In this document: positions 49,654-61,251 of the stretch, in pieces
Numbering within the stretch: position 1 is the first letter of the stretch
Layout: the number at the start of each line of letters is the position of its first letter
Origin: Melampsora larici-populina 98AG31
Taxonomy: Eukaryota; Basidiomycota; Pucciniomycetes; Pucciniales; Melampsoraceae
Assembly: GCF_000204055.1 (NCBI RefSeq)
Contig: NW_006768785.1
Span: 937,496-1,001,495 of the forward strand
Reading direction: 5' to 3'
DNA length: 64,000 nucleotides
Notes under the pieces: generated by a model
Told to the model about the DNA's origin: nothing
Database searches by the model: none
The model's input: the letters and a program-made list of their open reading frames with translations, nothing else
Translations under genes and position numbers: made by a program

Positions 49654-50062
49654 TTTGAAGGGGTATTGGAATGGGCTGGGGGTTTCAAACATCTGAGGGC
49701 GAACCAAGTGGAAAAACCCGTTGGACAAAACCCAAAAACCAATCGGGTGGTCATGGGTTTTGTCCATGGGTTTTTCAATTGGGTTTTTATGTTTGAGTAC
49801 CACTATTGATTGTTCCGATAGACAAAATAATGGCCATATCAAGATTGAAAAGGTGATGTCAAGATCGAGCTTGTTTAGAGGATCCATTATTTGAAGTGAA
49901 TGGAGTTCAGGGATTATGAAGTTGATATTTTTGGTGGTAATGAAGGATGAAATTTGGTGAAGTAAGAAAAAGAGGGAGAGTGATGGGTTGAAAGAGAGAG
50001 CAATGGAAAGTTGCAGTTGCATTAATTTGAAAATATACGGCTTTGAGTCGTTTTCAAGATTA

Positions 50063-50341
50063 AGGGGGCTCAAGTCAAAATATTTGCACCCTTTTCTTAA
50101 AAAATTGGGGAAAGTTTTTTACGGTGCCGTGCTGTAAAAACTTTTCCCAATTCGTAAAAAAGGACCAAAAAATTTCTTTCGGATCTGCTTCTGAGCAGTA
50201 AATTTACGCAAATTTGCTGCTTAAAAAAATTTGGGATGTCGTATAACATTTCCCAAATTCATAAAATTTTGTGTAAATTTTATGAAATTGGGAAAAGTTT
50301 TTTACGATAAAAGTAGTAAAATTTTTTGACTTGAGCCCCCC
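50063..50341. mobile_element. MITE of about 280 bp
   Basis: The ends AGGGGGCTCAAGTCAAAA and TTTTGACTTGAGCCCCC are inverted copies, with TA at both flanks. The interior contains further complementary stretches around GGGAAAAGTTTTTTACG / CTTTTCCCAATT, so the single strand could fold along most of its length. There is no coding capacity. Confidence 0.7.
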
Positions 50342-51148
50342 TAATGCGCACAATTTTTGCACATATGTGCAAAGGCGTCTTCCGTCGCATTTTGGTTTAC
50401 CGAATTGGTTTTTTCAGTCACATATGCGACCGAAAATCAGTGCGACTTTTTGGTGGTGCGCAGTCGGTCGCACACGTCACACAACGGTTACCGAAGTGGG
50501 TGTACTATTTAATAAAGAAAATCGCTCTATCTTTTATGGATTGGTGATCAATTTCAGAATACTAAGCAAACAGATCCAATCATAACCAGTTTGATTGGGC
50601 TTGTTCAATCAAAAATACTAGAAAGAAGTCAACAATCACTTCAATCAACAGACTCATGTTGAATCGTGCTCTACAAGAAATGAAGATTGTTGAATGGGAT
50701 TTTTGTCTTGATTTCTGTACTGGTTCTGGTTTCACTCAAAGCATTATGAGCCACGTTTTTGTAAGTTGGTGTTGAGTTGTTCTGCCACTGATCATGATGA
50801 AAACTAAAAAGAAAGGTTGGATATCATTTCAACCTTTACTTTTGCCATCAAGAGAAGTTGATTCCTGCAGAGTTCCGAAATGCCAACTTACGAGGGAGGA
50901 AGTTTGTCCAGAATGCTGCATTGAGTCGTGACTGTGAAGACAAGTTGTCATTGTGACAGTGATCGGACAGAAACACGGCGTACCGAAGCCCGCTGGCTCG
51001 GGTAGGCGGGCTTTTGGCTGTAGCTTTACCCCGAGCACATCGCCCGACTGTCGACCTCACTGGAGATGCTCTTCGCGTCACATCGCATTTCTCGCTATCA
51101 TTCATATCTTTTGGGCCTCCATGTCCCTCAATTTCGCTTGACATCTTC
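50342..51148. other. Spacer before recyclin-1
   Basis: No gene supported. Near 50390-50480 there are several copies of GTCGCA/TGCGAC; similar GTCGCA motifs flank the first Harbinger element. The last 200 bases are the likely recyclin-1 promoter. Confidence 0.4.
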
Positions 51149-54100
51149 ATGGTTTTCTCCTTTCCTGTTTCTCCCGTCACTCCACCGACTCGCCGGGCCG
51201 CCCCTCCTGCTCGTCCTCATTCTTTCATTGGCTTCCGAGCTCAGCATCATCACTATCATCAACAGCTTTTGCGTGCCTCTCCACAACAGACAGCCTCTGT
51301 AGGTATCCGTCTGTCTAGGTTACCGGACAGTGTACTCTGCCGCGTTCTACAATTTGTCACCCCTAATGAATTCGCGAGGGTGGCAAGCGTCAGCCGCCGG
51401 TTCCGGCGCTTATCTGAAGATGACAGCATCTGGGATCTTAAGATTCGTTGGCTTGATTACAAGGGACCTACGGTGAGCTACATAGCTGGTAATCTCAATT
51501 ATGATATCGAAATATCTGACATGCTTTCTTTCAGCCTTCGGCAGACTTTCTTGTGAGCCCTACGTCGAATACTACCTCTGCAAGTCTCGGCGATGACGAA
51601 CTGTTTGGCGATTTTGTCGTTGGCTCTACCACCGCGCCCAATCGTGTCGCTTTGCCGTTAGACCGCCATACTCAGCCTCGCATGTCTCTTGAAACTTCAC
51701 TTACCGCCTTGCAACTGAAGGACACGTCACGAGTCATATCTGAGTCAGGCGCTTGTCCTGGCAAATCCGTTCTGTCCCCTCCTAAAGAAGACTCGCTAAT
51801 GGTCTTTCACGCGAGAGAAAATGATGTGGGTTCATTGGCACTCGATCCTGGTCATCCTCAACCTTTGCAAGTCACAAGCTCTGCGGCGCGTTCACAACCC
51901 CTCAATTCACGGCAGCGCTTCATTCAACAATACGTCGTCCTAATGCCCTATCTCAACTCTTTATATCATCATACCACGTCTTCTCTCCTATTTACCGATC
52001 CCAATCTCACTAGTCGTCATCGCGTGGAACTGCTTTCCACTCTTTTCAGACTGCTTTCGAACCCTTTTCTAGCGCCCAGCCGTTTTTTCGCAAACCCGGT
52101 ACTTGCTCGTAATATTCAAAGCGCTATCGACGTATTCGAAGCTAGCTTGTTGAGTGAATTTGAGCATGCAGATGACCGTGGAGACGAAGATGCTATGCGA
52201 ACGGCGTCCGAGCTTGTCTGGGCTCTCGGATGCGATGGATCCTCTGTCATCCAGGTTTTCATCACCAAACGGGAGATCTTTTATGACACCCGATTTAATC
52301 CTCTCGACAACCTAGTGTAAGACTCAAATGTTTCTCCCTCCCCCTTCCCTCGGACAAACTGTCAAACATGCTGACTTTGACGTCGGCTCGCTCGCAAGGC
52401 GTTTGCCGAGGCCTGTACAGTTGACTGACATTGATATAAGCCTCGGCCAATTTTCTTTGTAGTCGGACTGAGACGCAAAATGGCCAAATGGCCGACGGAG
52501 TTGATTTTCGTCCAATGGAAACTTACATGCGGCACGTACTCGAGACTATCACCAGAGAAGGGTCTCTGATTGCCCGCGTCTTCCCACCTGATGCGACTGT
52601 CTTGCTACATTTTATCGAACGCATTGCAGTGGATGTGGTGAGTCACCTCACACCGTAGATTCAATGAAGTAATTCACTCCAGGTGTGGGCGTATTCGTCC
52701 CATCCATCGCTCCTTGTAGCCCATTAGATGATCCAAAGCTACATTGGGATCGTTGACGATAACATAGCTGATCTGACCGCGACTTTTGGTTATCAGCTGT
52801 CCGAATATATCACCACCCTTTTGTCTTCGGCTCAGTCCCTCCCACAACCACTGTTTCAGCTGTCCACCGTGGCAGTATACAGTCAGCTCAGGGCTGCTAT
52901 CGAAACCACGATGGCTATCAAGCCACCGAACAAGCGAGTGACTCTGAGCGCAGTCGAAGACATTTTTAACAAGATGTTCGAGATTCATTTGAGCGACTAT
53001 CTGCAAGAAGAGGCAGATTGGACAAAAGAGGTACTCGAGCGACTCTGCGCGGAATGGGGTCCCCCTGTGGGAGTTGAGCCTACTACTGATGCTGCCGCAC
53101 TCAAACGCAACGTACTGGGCTCACTCAAAGACGCCCTGATGGTCCCAGTCAGTGTAGTCCCTAAGACCGTTGCTTATTCATTCAACGCGTTGTCAACAGT
53201 AGGCGCGGGCGCCTTTCAATCAGTAGCTGGGGGATTGAAAACGCCAGCACTCCCGGGTTCAATGTCGTCTCCGGCAACAGCGAGCGGGTACAAAGATGCC
53301 CAATTCCTTGTGGATGGTCGCGTGCGAGGCAACGAATTGGAGAGTTGGCTGGACGAAAACGAAGATGCTGAAGTGGGGGATCATCAACCACCTCAAAACA
53401 TAGCACTAGATCCTGCTCTAGAGTCGACCAGCGGCAGTGTACGAGATGAGGTCAACGATCTCAGATTGCTACTCTCCCTCGATGTCTCCTTGAAATTAAT
53501 CGCTGCCGATCGCGAGGCGCTCAAGCGAGTAGAGACTTTTGAGAGCTTCAAGGGCTTTTATGGTAGTAAGGTCCGTGATACACTTGAAGAGATTTTCATT
53601 CATCTCTTGCAAACCCTCTCAGAAAGACACATCAAGCCAGCTTTCACGAGGCGAGTGCAATCTCTCTACATCTACCTTCTAGCATTATGCCTCAATCTCC
53701 ACTGGCTGAACTGGTGTTTGTCATCTCCCACCGCGTTCAAAATAACATCAAAGAGCTTCAGCAAAACTGTCTCGCCATCAGATACCTGATATAGCAAGCT
53801 CAAGCGATAAGTCGAAAAAATTGCTGAAACAGAATAAATCAGGAGAATTATTGGCCTTGGTTGAATATTTCGAGCTTGTCCAAATAGCAGACACAATACA
53901 ACAGATGGTGGAAGCTTACTATGAAGCCGAAATGGTGCAGAAAATCGATCGGACTGATTTCTTGAATGCCATCGTCCGAGAAAAGCGCGCTTTCGAAATG
54001 GGATTAGACGATGGTGTCGCAGGTGGACTCAATGCCAGTCTGGGATTGCTGATGAGTGAAGTAGAGCGGGTGATGAGTGAGGCTCAGACGGGTGTAGATT

Positions 54101-54916
54101 ACTGTCCAGATGCCGTATTGGTCGGGCACAGCGCAGAGAATCCCACAAGTTCTGATGTCAGAGGACGAGATTTAGAGCCAACAGCAGCATGTCGCGCTGC
54201 TCTTGACTGCCTGGACCGTCACTGCGGGCTACTTCAAAGTAGCAGAGGAGCTGACAAGCAGATAATGGAGGTATTCTACCAAGAAGTCGGTTTAAGACTG
54301 CACGGGTCAGTAACAATCCGTAAATGATGAAAAGCCATTCCATCAACACGCAGCTCATTGATGGCTGATTTACAAATTTGGGAACGATGAATTCAGGATG
54401 ATCTGCAAACATTTGAAGAGACTCATTATATCTGTTGAAGGAGGCTTTCAACTCATCGCTGATTTGAACGCTTACCACCAATTTGTCTCCAAGTCGTTCA
54501 GATCGGTCGATCTCTCAGCTGAATTTGCTTCCCTAAAGTTGCTCGGAAGTCTTTTCATCATCGAGTCCCCCAAACTCTTGGCTGAACTTGCGAGAGACGT
54601 AGAGAGGTTCGGGGGCACATTCAGGGTTGAAGATATTTATGAGGTTCAGTATTTGATCCACCTGCACCATTGATTTGTATTTTACTAACTTCTCCCTGAT
54701 TTTCTTATTGCACGTGGCCGGCACCGCCGTCTTTAACCATTGTTATCCGACTGACGTTTCGTTGGCTTCAAAACGAACCCCAATTGTGTGTCCTACAACC
54801 AACGGAACATTTCTTTCATCCAGTTCATCAAAAGAAGGTCAGATTGGAAGAAGATTGAGAAGGAAGTTGATCGAGCGATGTTTGGGATTGGCCAAGATGA
54901 TTGCCTCGTGTCTTGA
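51149..54916 (+). CDS. RCY1: Recyclin-1-type F-box protein with Sec10-like domain
   Basis: Rcy1 proteins (Pof6 in fission yeast) act in endosome-to-Golgi recycling and bind Skp1 through the F-box. Exons: 51149-51472, 51535-52316, 52463-52637, 52728-53650, 53683-53713, 53782-54305, 54397-54643 and 54824-54916; about 1,032 aa. The F-box is at about 55-100 (SRLPDSVLCRVLQFVTP, DSIWDLKIRWLD). The Sec10/Rcy1 domain covers the rest, with LVQIADTIQQMVEAYY, DFLNAIVREKRAFE, LDDGVAGGLNASLGLL and IIESPKLLAELARD. The end is GQDDCLVS, a CAAX-type prenylation signal as in yeast Rcy1. The join at 53650 needs a GC donor (GCGAGT) and a 31-nt exon, so that part is provisional. Codon use is more GC-rich than in neighbouring genes. 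Confidence 0.9.
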
Positions 54917-55542
54917 AAAAGATCTCTTGGGCTCTGGTTTGTCTTCCAATACGCTCAAATTTTGCAAAGTAACGCGCATAAATGTATATATATCTTTGTC
55001 AAGACCTTTTTTTTGTGGTTTAATACTTGTAACATGATCCATACCTACTATAGACCTTGATCAAAAACAAAAAGTGATCGATATATGATACAAATCTCAA
55101 AAGTTTCTCGGGCAAATGCGCTCATTCCTAGTCGCACATCCGAGTGAACATCTGGGTATGTTGCACACATCCGTATAAGGATACTTGACAAATTGGATTT
55201 GTGAAGCCTGAAGCTGTATGACTTCACAAATCTACACACATTTGCTCCACATGTGATGTTTGTTCCTTTGTTGAACATGAATTGTACGTGACAATGATCG
55301 TCCTTGAATTGTGGAGCAGCTCCGGAGATATGATCAAATTATTCAGGTGATGTATGTACATGATAAAATGGTATAAGACCTTGGAGCAAGTATAGTCTAT
55401 AGAGGTGTGAAGGGTCAGTTGATAATCCAGGCAATGAGGCGCACATAGCAAGCGTCCTATCGATTGACCATTCTATACAGATCAAAGAAAATCGCTTCAT
55501 GACGGATCGGCCTCGTCGGTTTCTTCCATCTAAGGTAAGTCA
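54917..55542. other. Convergent intergenic region
   Basis: Lies between the 3' ends of recyclin-1 and the minus-strand secreted protein gene. No gene recognised. Confidence 0.5.
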
Positions 55543-56524
55543 TCAGACATCGAAAGAGTCAGCGTCAATATGAAAAACAGACATGATGATGGGCTCTTCC
55601 TTGGTAAGTTCATCTCCCAAACTTACAGCAGCTTGATTAATTTTTCCATATGATAACCTCGGGTGATCTTTTGCCCCGCTGCTTGCACTTTTCACAGCCT
55701 GAAGTTCCAAAAGGGTAAGTCAGCTTGAATTTTGTTCTCTAGAAGAAGATGGAAAGTGCAAATTTGATAGCTCCGAATATCGAGACTCGTGCCACAAAGT
55801 TGCACTGAAGTATGGTAAGAATCCAAGGGAGCTGAGGTTATTACTAACTTGGACTGGGGACAGAAAATCGGAGATATGAGCTTTTGTTGATAGATTGGCA
55901 CCTATATCTTGACAATGATCTAGTGAGATGAGACGTACATTGTGGTTTTGATAATCGCATTGCAAAATAGGGTTTGTGGGGCATTAGGTCCTGCGGCACA
56001 ACCTATGTATACAATTGGAAACGCATCAGAATTTGTACTTGACCATACAATGTTCGTCTTGCAATAACCCACCATATCCATATGGGGCATTGTTAAGGGT
56101 AAGGCTTTCAAAATTGTTGCAATTTCCATTCTTTATAACCTTCGGTGTGTCTTGATTTGGAATTTGTGTGCCCTTCGGAACCTCTTGGTACGCCAAGACA
56201 CAGTATTCCCCCGCTGATTCACGGCAAAGGAAAACAGTTCAGCAACGAAAATGTAATTGAGGCTCTTGAGACTTACTGGCAACATTGATATTAGTACAGC
56301 TTTCACAGTCATTGTTCATGCCATCGGAAGAAGAAACACAACCTGATTCAAGACACCATACCCAGTTAGATTTCAAGAAATCCTTGCTTTCAGCTACTCT
56401 ACTCACGAAAATCATCATTCGGCCCGCGAAACAATTCATCACAGGTAATACCTGCCCCGGAGATGATGGTGATTGTAGACATGAATTGTAGCACAATTAG
56501 CAGAAAAGTGAATTTGGAATTCAT
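55543..56524 (-). CDS. Small cysteine-rich secreted protein
   Basis: Seven exons: 56524-56407, 56342-56277, 56213-56049, 56002-55939, 55901-55849, 55831-55806 and 55698-55543; 215 aa, all joins in frame. The first three exons are well supported and the last four are provisional. Residues 1-24 are a signal peptide (KFTFLLIVLQFMSTITIISGA). Ten or so cysteines follow in the first 140 residues (ITCDELF, RCVSSS, DCESC, GEYCVLA, GNCNNF, EHCC, TLFCN), then a cysteine-poor tail. No domain recognised. Size, signal peptide and cysteine content match rust effector candidates or apoplastic proteins; that role is inferred. Confidence 0.65.
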
Positions 56525-58576
56525 TTTTGTCAAATTGTCGGAGAACTACGGGGAGAAATGAATTAGAAGGAGTTCAGGAAGACTATCAATCGAATCGATG
56601 TGCAATGAGTTCGAAATCAAAGTACAAAAAGGCAACTGGAGTGGGAGGTCTGAAAATCCAGGTGGAAATCAAGACTTGTTGCTGGAACTTGAAGTCTTCA
56701 GGCTCAAGATAATTCTACACCATCAGGACACTAGGGACTGGGCGAAGCTCTGCAAAATTGCAATTCAACCGTAGTTGAAAGCGAGTTGCAAACAGCTAAG
56801 CCACTGTTCAATCAATATGAAATTTCCTTATTTTTTTTAGTAAGCTTTATGGTACTAAAAAAAATAGGGTGGCGCACAGGCATGACCCTCCCTAAGACGA
56901 GCTGTCTATTCAAAATTTCCCCCCCCACCTCAGCCAAAAGCCTATGGCAGAACGCTTCTGGATAGCCTGATATACCTTTCACAGGTTGCTCTCGCTCTGG
57001 TTTTGGTGAAATCATCTGACAGTCGGGTCTCTTGGGCTTGTAGGAGTAATCCTGACACCTCCTGTTTGCATAAATCGCTTCGGTCGACTTCCAGGGGATT
57101 CATGCGCTTATTGAGGTGGCTAAATCCTCTGTCGGTCAAAACCTCGCCCAGTCCCTACTCTGTATAGCCAAATCCTTTCCGGCTTCAGGTCGGCAAGACT
57201 GGGCGTTGGCAAAACTGTCTAACCTTGTCTAGCTCGTGCACTCCGAGAATCGAACAAGCTGGGGGAGCACCGGTGTGGGGGAGGTATATGGAGGTTCGAA
57301 GAAGCTGGCAGTGGGGCTAACTTAACTAAGTCCATCTGCTCATTTTGCGGCGCGAGCTTGCGAGCAGAGGGCAGTGGGGCAGAATCAGATAGAAGAAGCC
57401 TCCTCTCCAAAGGAGAAAGGTAAATTGGACACCGTGAATTGGAGTACACGCTGGTCCCTGGAATTGGGCAAAAGCGTCTCCGAGCCAAAAATGACCAAGG
57501 CGCCACCATATACCGAGCCTGTGGTGTGGAAGGTGGCTTTGCTTTATACACTGTACAAGGTGCCAGTGAAGGTGGGTGGCAGTGAAGGTCGCTCTGGCTT
57601 GGTAAGCTGAGAGTAAAAAGGAAAGATGTCCTATGACACTTACAGCAGTTTCGAAAACTAGAGAACATGCGGACATGCCCGCCACAGTTTTTCAGTCCCA
57701 CAACTTATCCGCACCTGCTCAAATTTAATGAAATATGATTTGCTTTTATGTCCCAATGAGAATACTATCCATCAAAAGTAAGAAACTCAAAGCAGGACAA
57801 ATTGCAGCAATTTGCCATGTGTGACAGAAATCCAAAGCTTGCTGAAGTCCAGATGTCGTGAATTTTGACCTCAATGATTGGTGAAGATCAGAAAAAGCAG
57901 GAGATGGACAGCAGTGCAAGACTTGGGATTTAGGTGGGCTTGATGCAAATGGAGGCAAAGAAAAAGATGCCAAAACAGAGATGGAAAACAGGGGATTTGT
58001 TAAAAAAAATTGTGAGGAAAAAATAATAAAAGAGACTGTTTTCTATATTAAATCAAGTAGACAGTTGAATCATAGAATGTAATAGGTAAACATAAATTTG
58101 ATCAGTGAGTTAGATAATGAGAATCAAAGTAGGTGTGACAGGTTCCCCTTTTATAGGGTGAGAAACAAACACAAGTTCAGAAATGACAAGCAGGAAGTAT
58201 CATTCCCTTCATTTCAAATTCCTTATCAACTTCTTGATCCCTGAAAAGGTGGATAATAAGGTCCCAGAAATGAGTTTTTTGAACAAAATCACTCTTAGGT
58301 GGCGTTCACTTAAGCCAGATTTTGTGAAGTCACATTCTGAATCATGTGGCAGGTGGCGCACGTTTTGCGCCGCAGACATGCGGCCCGCAGGTGCTTGCAG
58401 GCAAACGGCTCAAAACGGGGCCTGCGGGCACATTTCTAGAACCTTCCATCCAGCCTGTACCCGGAGCGGGTTTTCTTTTTTTGTTCCTTATAAATCCCTT
58501 TTGTTCCCCTTCAGTTCAACATATAACTTTTTTTAGAACAAAGTTCACGAATCACCACTCTGACTCTTTGCTTATC
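56525..58576. other. Intergenic region, no gene recognised
   Basis: Two kilobases with only short frames on both strands and moderate GC content around 56870-57640. A frame at 57219-57701 (minus) is Pro/Ser/Cys-rich without a motif. GC-rich sequence at 58350-58480 may be the left terminal part of the following hAT-like element. Confidence 0.4.
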
Positions 58577-60847
58577 ATGCCTACCAAGTGGCATCCACCT
58601 TTGAAAGCACATGGCCAAAGATGGACAGGCTTTTTGACGTCCAATCTTTGTGGGGACTCATCTAATTGCTGCAAAGCCAAATGCACCCATTGTTCAACCA
58701 TATTTGACAATGGGAAGCCGGCTGATCTCTTCAAGCATGCCATCAATTTATGCAAGAAAATAACCCCCAAAGACAGGTCCTCTTATATTCTCCAAGTTCC
58801 CCAATGTTCAAAAGATCCCCCTCTTGATTCAGAAATCCAGTCTGACTCTCAATCTTCTATGTCTAAAATAACTGCTCCTCCAATAGTTGTTAATATTGAT
58901 TGTTCTCATACAATGCATTACTTCTCCGGCTTTTCTGAGCCAAAGACTGATGAGCTACACAAAATCTTACTCAAAGTTTTAATTACGGGGAACATCCCTT
59001 TCCAATTCCTTCATAATTGTTACTTTTGTTTGTATCAGGAAACTCTTGCTTGTGCTACCTATCATCTACCTACTTGTCACAGAATGGCTTCCACTATACT
59101 TCCTTATTTACATGTGAACTATCAACTTCAAGCTGCTCAAGTGTTCAAGAAAGAGAAGAGTCTCTCTCTCTCTCTCAATGGATGGACCGACTATTCTAAA
59201 AAGAGTGTTTATGCTGTCATGTTATTACATGGTACAAAGACCAAGTATGATCTTGATAATCTTGATCTTCATGTGGCATGACATACTTCCAAGAATGTCC
59301 TCGAGGCTACCAGTGGCACTCTCCATTGACAAGGAGTCAAATGGGCAACTGTATGTGCGGTGGTCACTGATTCACCTTCAATCATGGTCAAGTTTTGGGT
59401 GAGTAATTTCTAATCTCAATTCTCTATTGAAGTTAGATCATACTAACCAATCTCCCATTTGATCAGCGTCTTCTTTGTATTCCACATCCTCATATTGTTC
59501 CTGTGGGCTGCTGTCTCCATCTCTTCAATCTTATTGTCAAAGACATATGTGCTTTTCCTCTTATTTTACCAATAGTCAAAAACAATAAGGTACTTGCCAA
59601 CTTTTTCACCAAATCACATTACTGGGGGTAAATTCTTGAGGATTGGCGAGCTGAGGTTGGTGTGGGGCATGTGATTCAAACCTTTTGTCTCACTTGTTGG
59701 TTTTCAATGGCCAAAGTTTGCTTGTGATCAGTTTGAGATCATGAACCTGGATTTATCAAGTGTATCAACATGTTAAACAACCCATCCATCAATACACCCA
59801 AAATCAACAAAGAAGTTCAAATCATCATAAATGACCGTGATCATCTTACTGGTAACAAAGTACTCAAGATTCTATGTCCTATTGTTGACTCACTGGCACA
59901 ATTAGAGCGAGCTGATACAGCTTTAGGTGGTATTTGGAAGGAGCTGGGTATTGTCTACTGTAGCATTCAAGATACCAAAGTCTATGATTGTTTCAAGCCT
60001 CTTGAAAATATCATGCATTATCTAGTATTCATAACCGTAGCAAACAATTCCAGCTAGATAGATACATCTTAGCTTTCTTCCTCAATCCAGCTTATCGTGA
60101 AGTCGCCACTTCGAAGAAATACTCCGTTGAATGGATGACCCAACAAGCTGTTGAGCTTGCATGTAAATGGGGCTGCTCAAGATCCAAAGGCTATGCTATC
60201 AAGTCTCAAGTACCTTGTTATCACAATGATGACTTGCCCTTCAACATACCTGAATCTTGTAAGTTTTCCATTTTGAAACTCTCATTTCAATCAAGGCTGA
60301 CCAATGACCATATCTTCACAGGTCAATCTTTGTAGATGATTGGCCTATTGATTATTGGTGTAATTTGCCATCTACTTCAGACACAAGCGCACTCAGGGAG
60401 TTAGCAATCAAGATACTTGAAATCGTTCCACATTCTGCCGGTGTCGAAAGCTTGTCTTCACTTATGAGTTGATTGAAGTCAAAGGCACAAAATAGAATGA
60501 AAGTCCAGACCTTGAAGATGATGTCACAAGTGCGACTGGGTCTCTCAGCCAATGATGCACAGGAACCAAACTCAACAAAGAAGAAAAGTTCTCCTGAGAA
60601 AGATGTGACTAGCAATGATGCAGACCTTTTTGTACTGACTGACGAACTTGAGGCTTTTGAAGAAGGGGTAGAACCTATGGCAGGTGACTCTTCAGATGAT
60701 TCCAAGGGATTCATGGATAGTCTTTTTGATTTCTCTTTGTTTAAACAAAAGAAAAACAACAATTCATCTATTACACCAATTATAGTTGTAGAGGATGAAC
60801 CTTCTAGCTGGTCTGCAGCTGATCTATGTGATGTTTGTTTTTTTTAA
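58577..60847 (+). pseudogene. Decayed hAT-like transposase
   Basis: The first exon (58577 on) has a BED-like finger (CKAKCTHC...LFKHAINLC), then LPTCHRMASTILPYL and LSLSLNGWTDYSKKSVYAVM. TGA codons interrupt at 59279-59281 and 59327-59329. The frame continues with ATVCAVVTDSPSIMVKFW, PVGCCLHLFNLIVKDICAF and SLAQLERADTALGGIWKEL. It then reaches the C-terminal dimerisation region (WCNLPSTSDTSALRELAIKI, PHSAGVESLSSLMS), where a TGA at 60470-60472 precedes LKSKAQNRM. Frameshifts lie between blocks (about 59630, 59700 and 60050). The tail is Glu/Ser-rich. Element ends were not found with confidence. Confidence 0.75.
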
Positions 60848-61251
60848 TTTCAATGGTTTTTCCTCTTTATCCTGAAAAACACAATTCTTATGTTTTTTTT
60901 CAATGAAAATGCTCAAAAACACAATTTTGTACCCTGCACTGCGCCCCCCCCTTTGCGCGCACATTGAGCTAAAAAACGGCCGCATTTATGCACGCAGGCT
61001 GGAAAAAGGAGGCTCCTCCAACGTGAATTCTGAACAACCACTTTCCTACATGTAGAAAAGTTATTTTTGTAAAAAAAACCAAAATTTGTGTTTTGTGAGA
61101 ATTTGTGAAAAAAGAGGTCATGAGGTGTTTGCTTTGATGATCATTAAGGACAGTTTTTGAATCTTTGAAATTCAGAACAGTCTTGAGAGTGGCAATGAAA
61201 AAAAAGGTTATGAGCCTTTGATCATCCAAATCATTGCTCCAAGTGCCCATC
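60848..61251. other. Spacer between two decayed transposase genes
   Basis: No gene. A C-run and GCGC-rich patch at 60940-60962 and GGCTGG near 61000 may belong to the end of the hAT-like element. Confidence 0.35.

Larger units (their letters stand above)
45937..49804. mobile_element. Harbinger-type DNA transposon with long TIRs, inactivated
   Basis: The ends AGCGGTACTCAAACATAAAAACCC and the inverted right end (…GGGTTTTTATGTTTGAGTACCACT) continue as near-identical inverted arms for about 105 bp. ATT flanks both ends (45934-45936 and 49805-49807), fitting a 3-bp duplication. The length is 3,868 bp. It has a plus-strand Myb/SANT-like gene and a minus-strand DDE transposase, convergently arranged as in the other Harbinger element but with a different sequence family. 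Confidence 0.85.

Noticed and set aside
57225..57270. tRNA-like T-arm (GTTCGATTC on the minus strand)
   Set aside because: The flanking bases do not pair as a T-stem and no D-arm or anticodon arm fits upstream.
57219..57701. 160-aa Pro/Ser/Cys-rich frame on the minus strand
   Set aside because: No signal peptide, domain or intron partner; similar-length frames overlap it in other phases.
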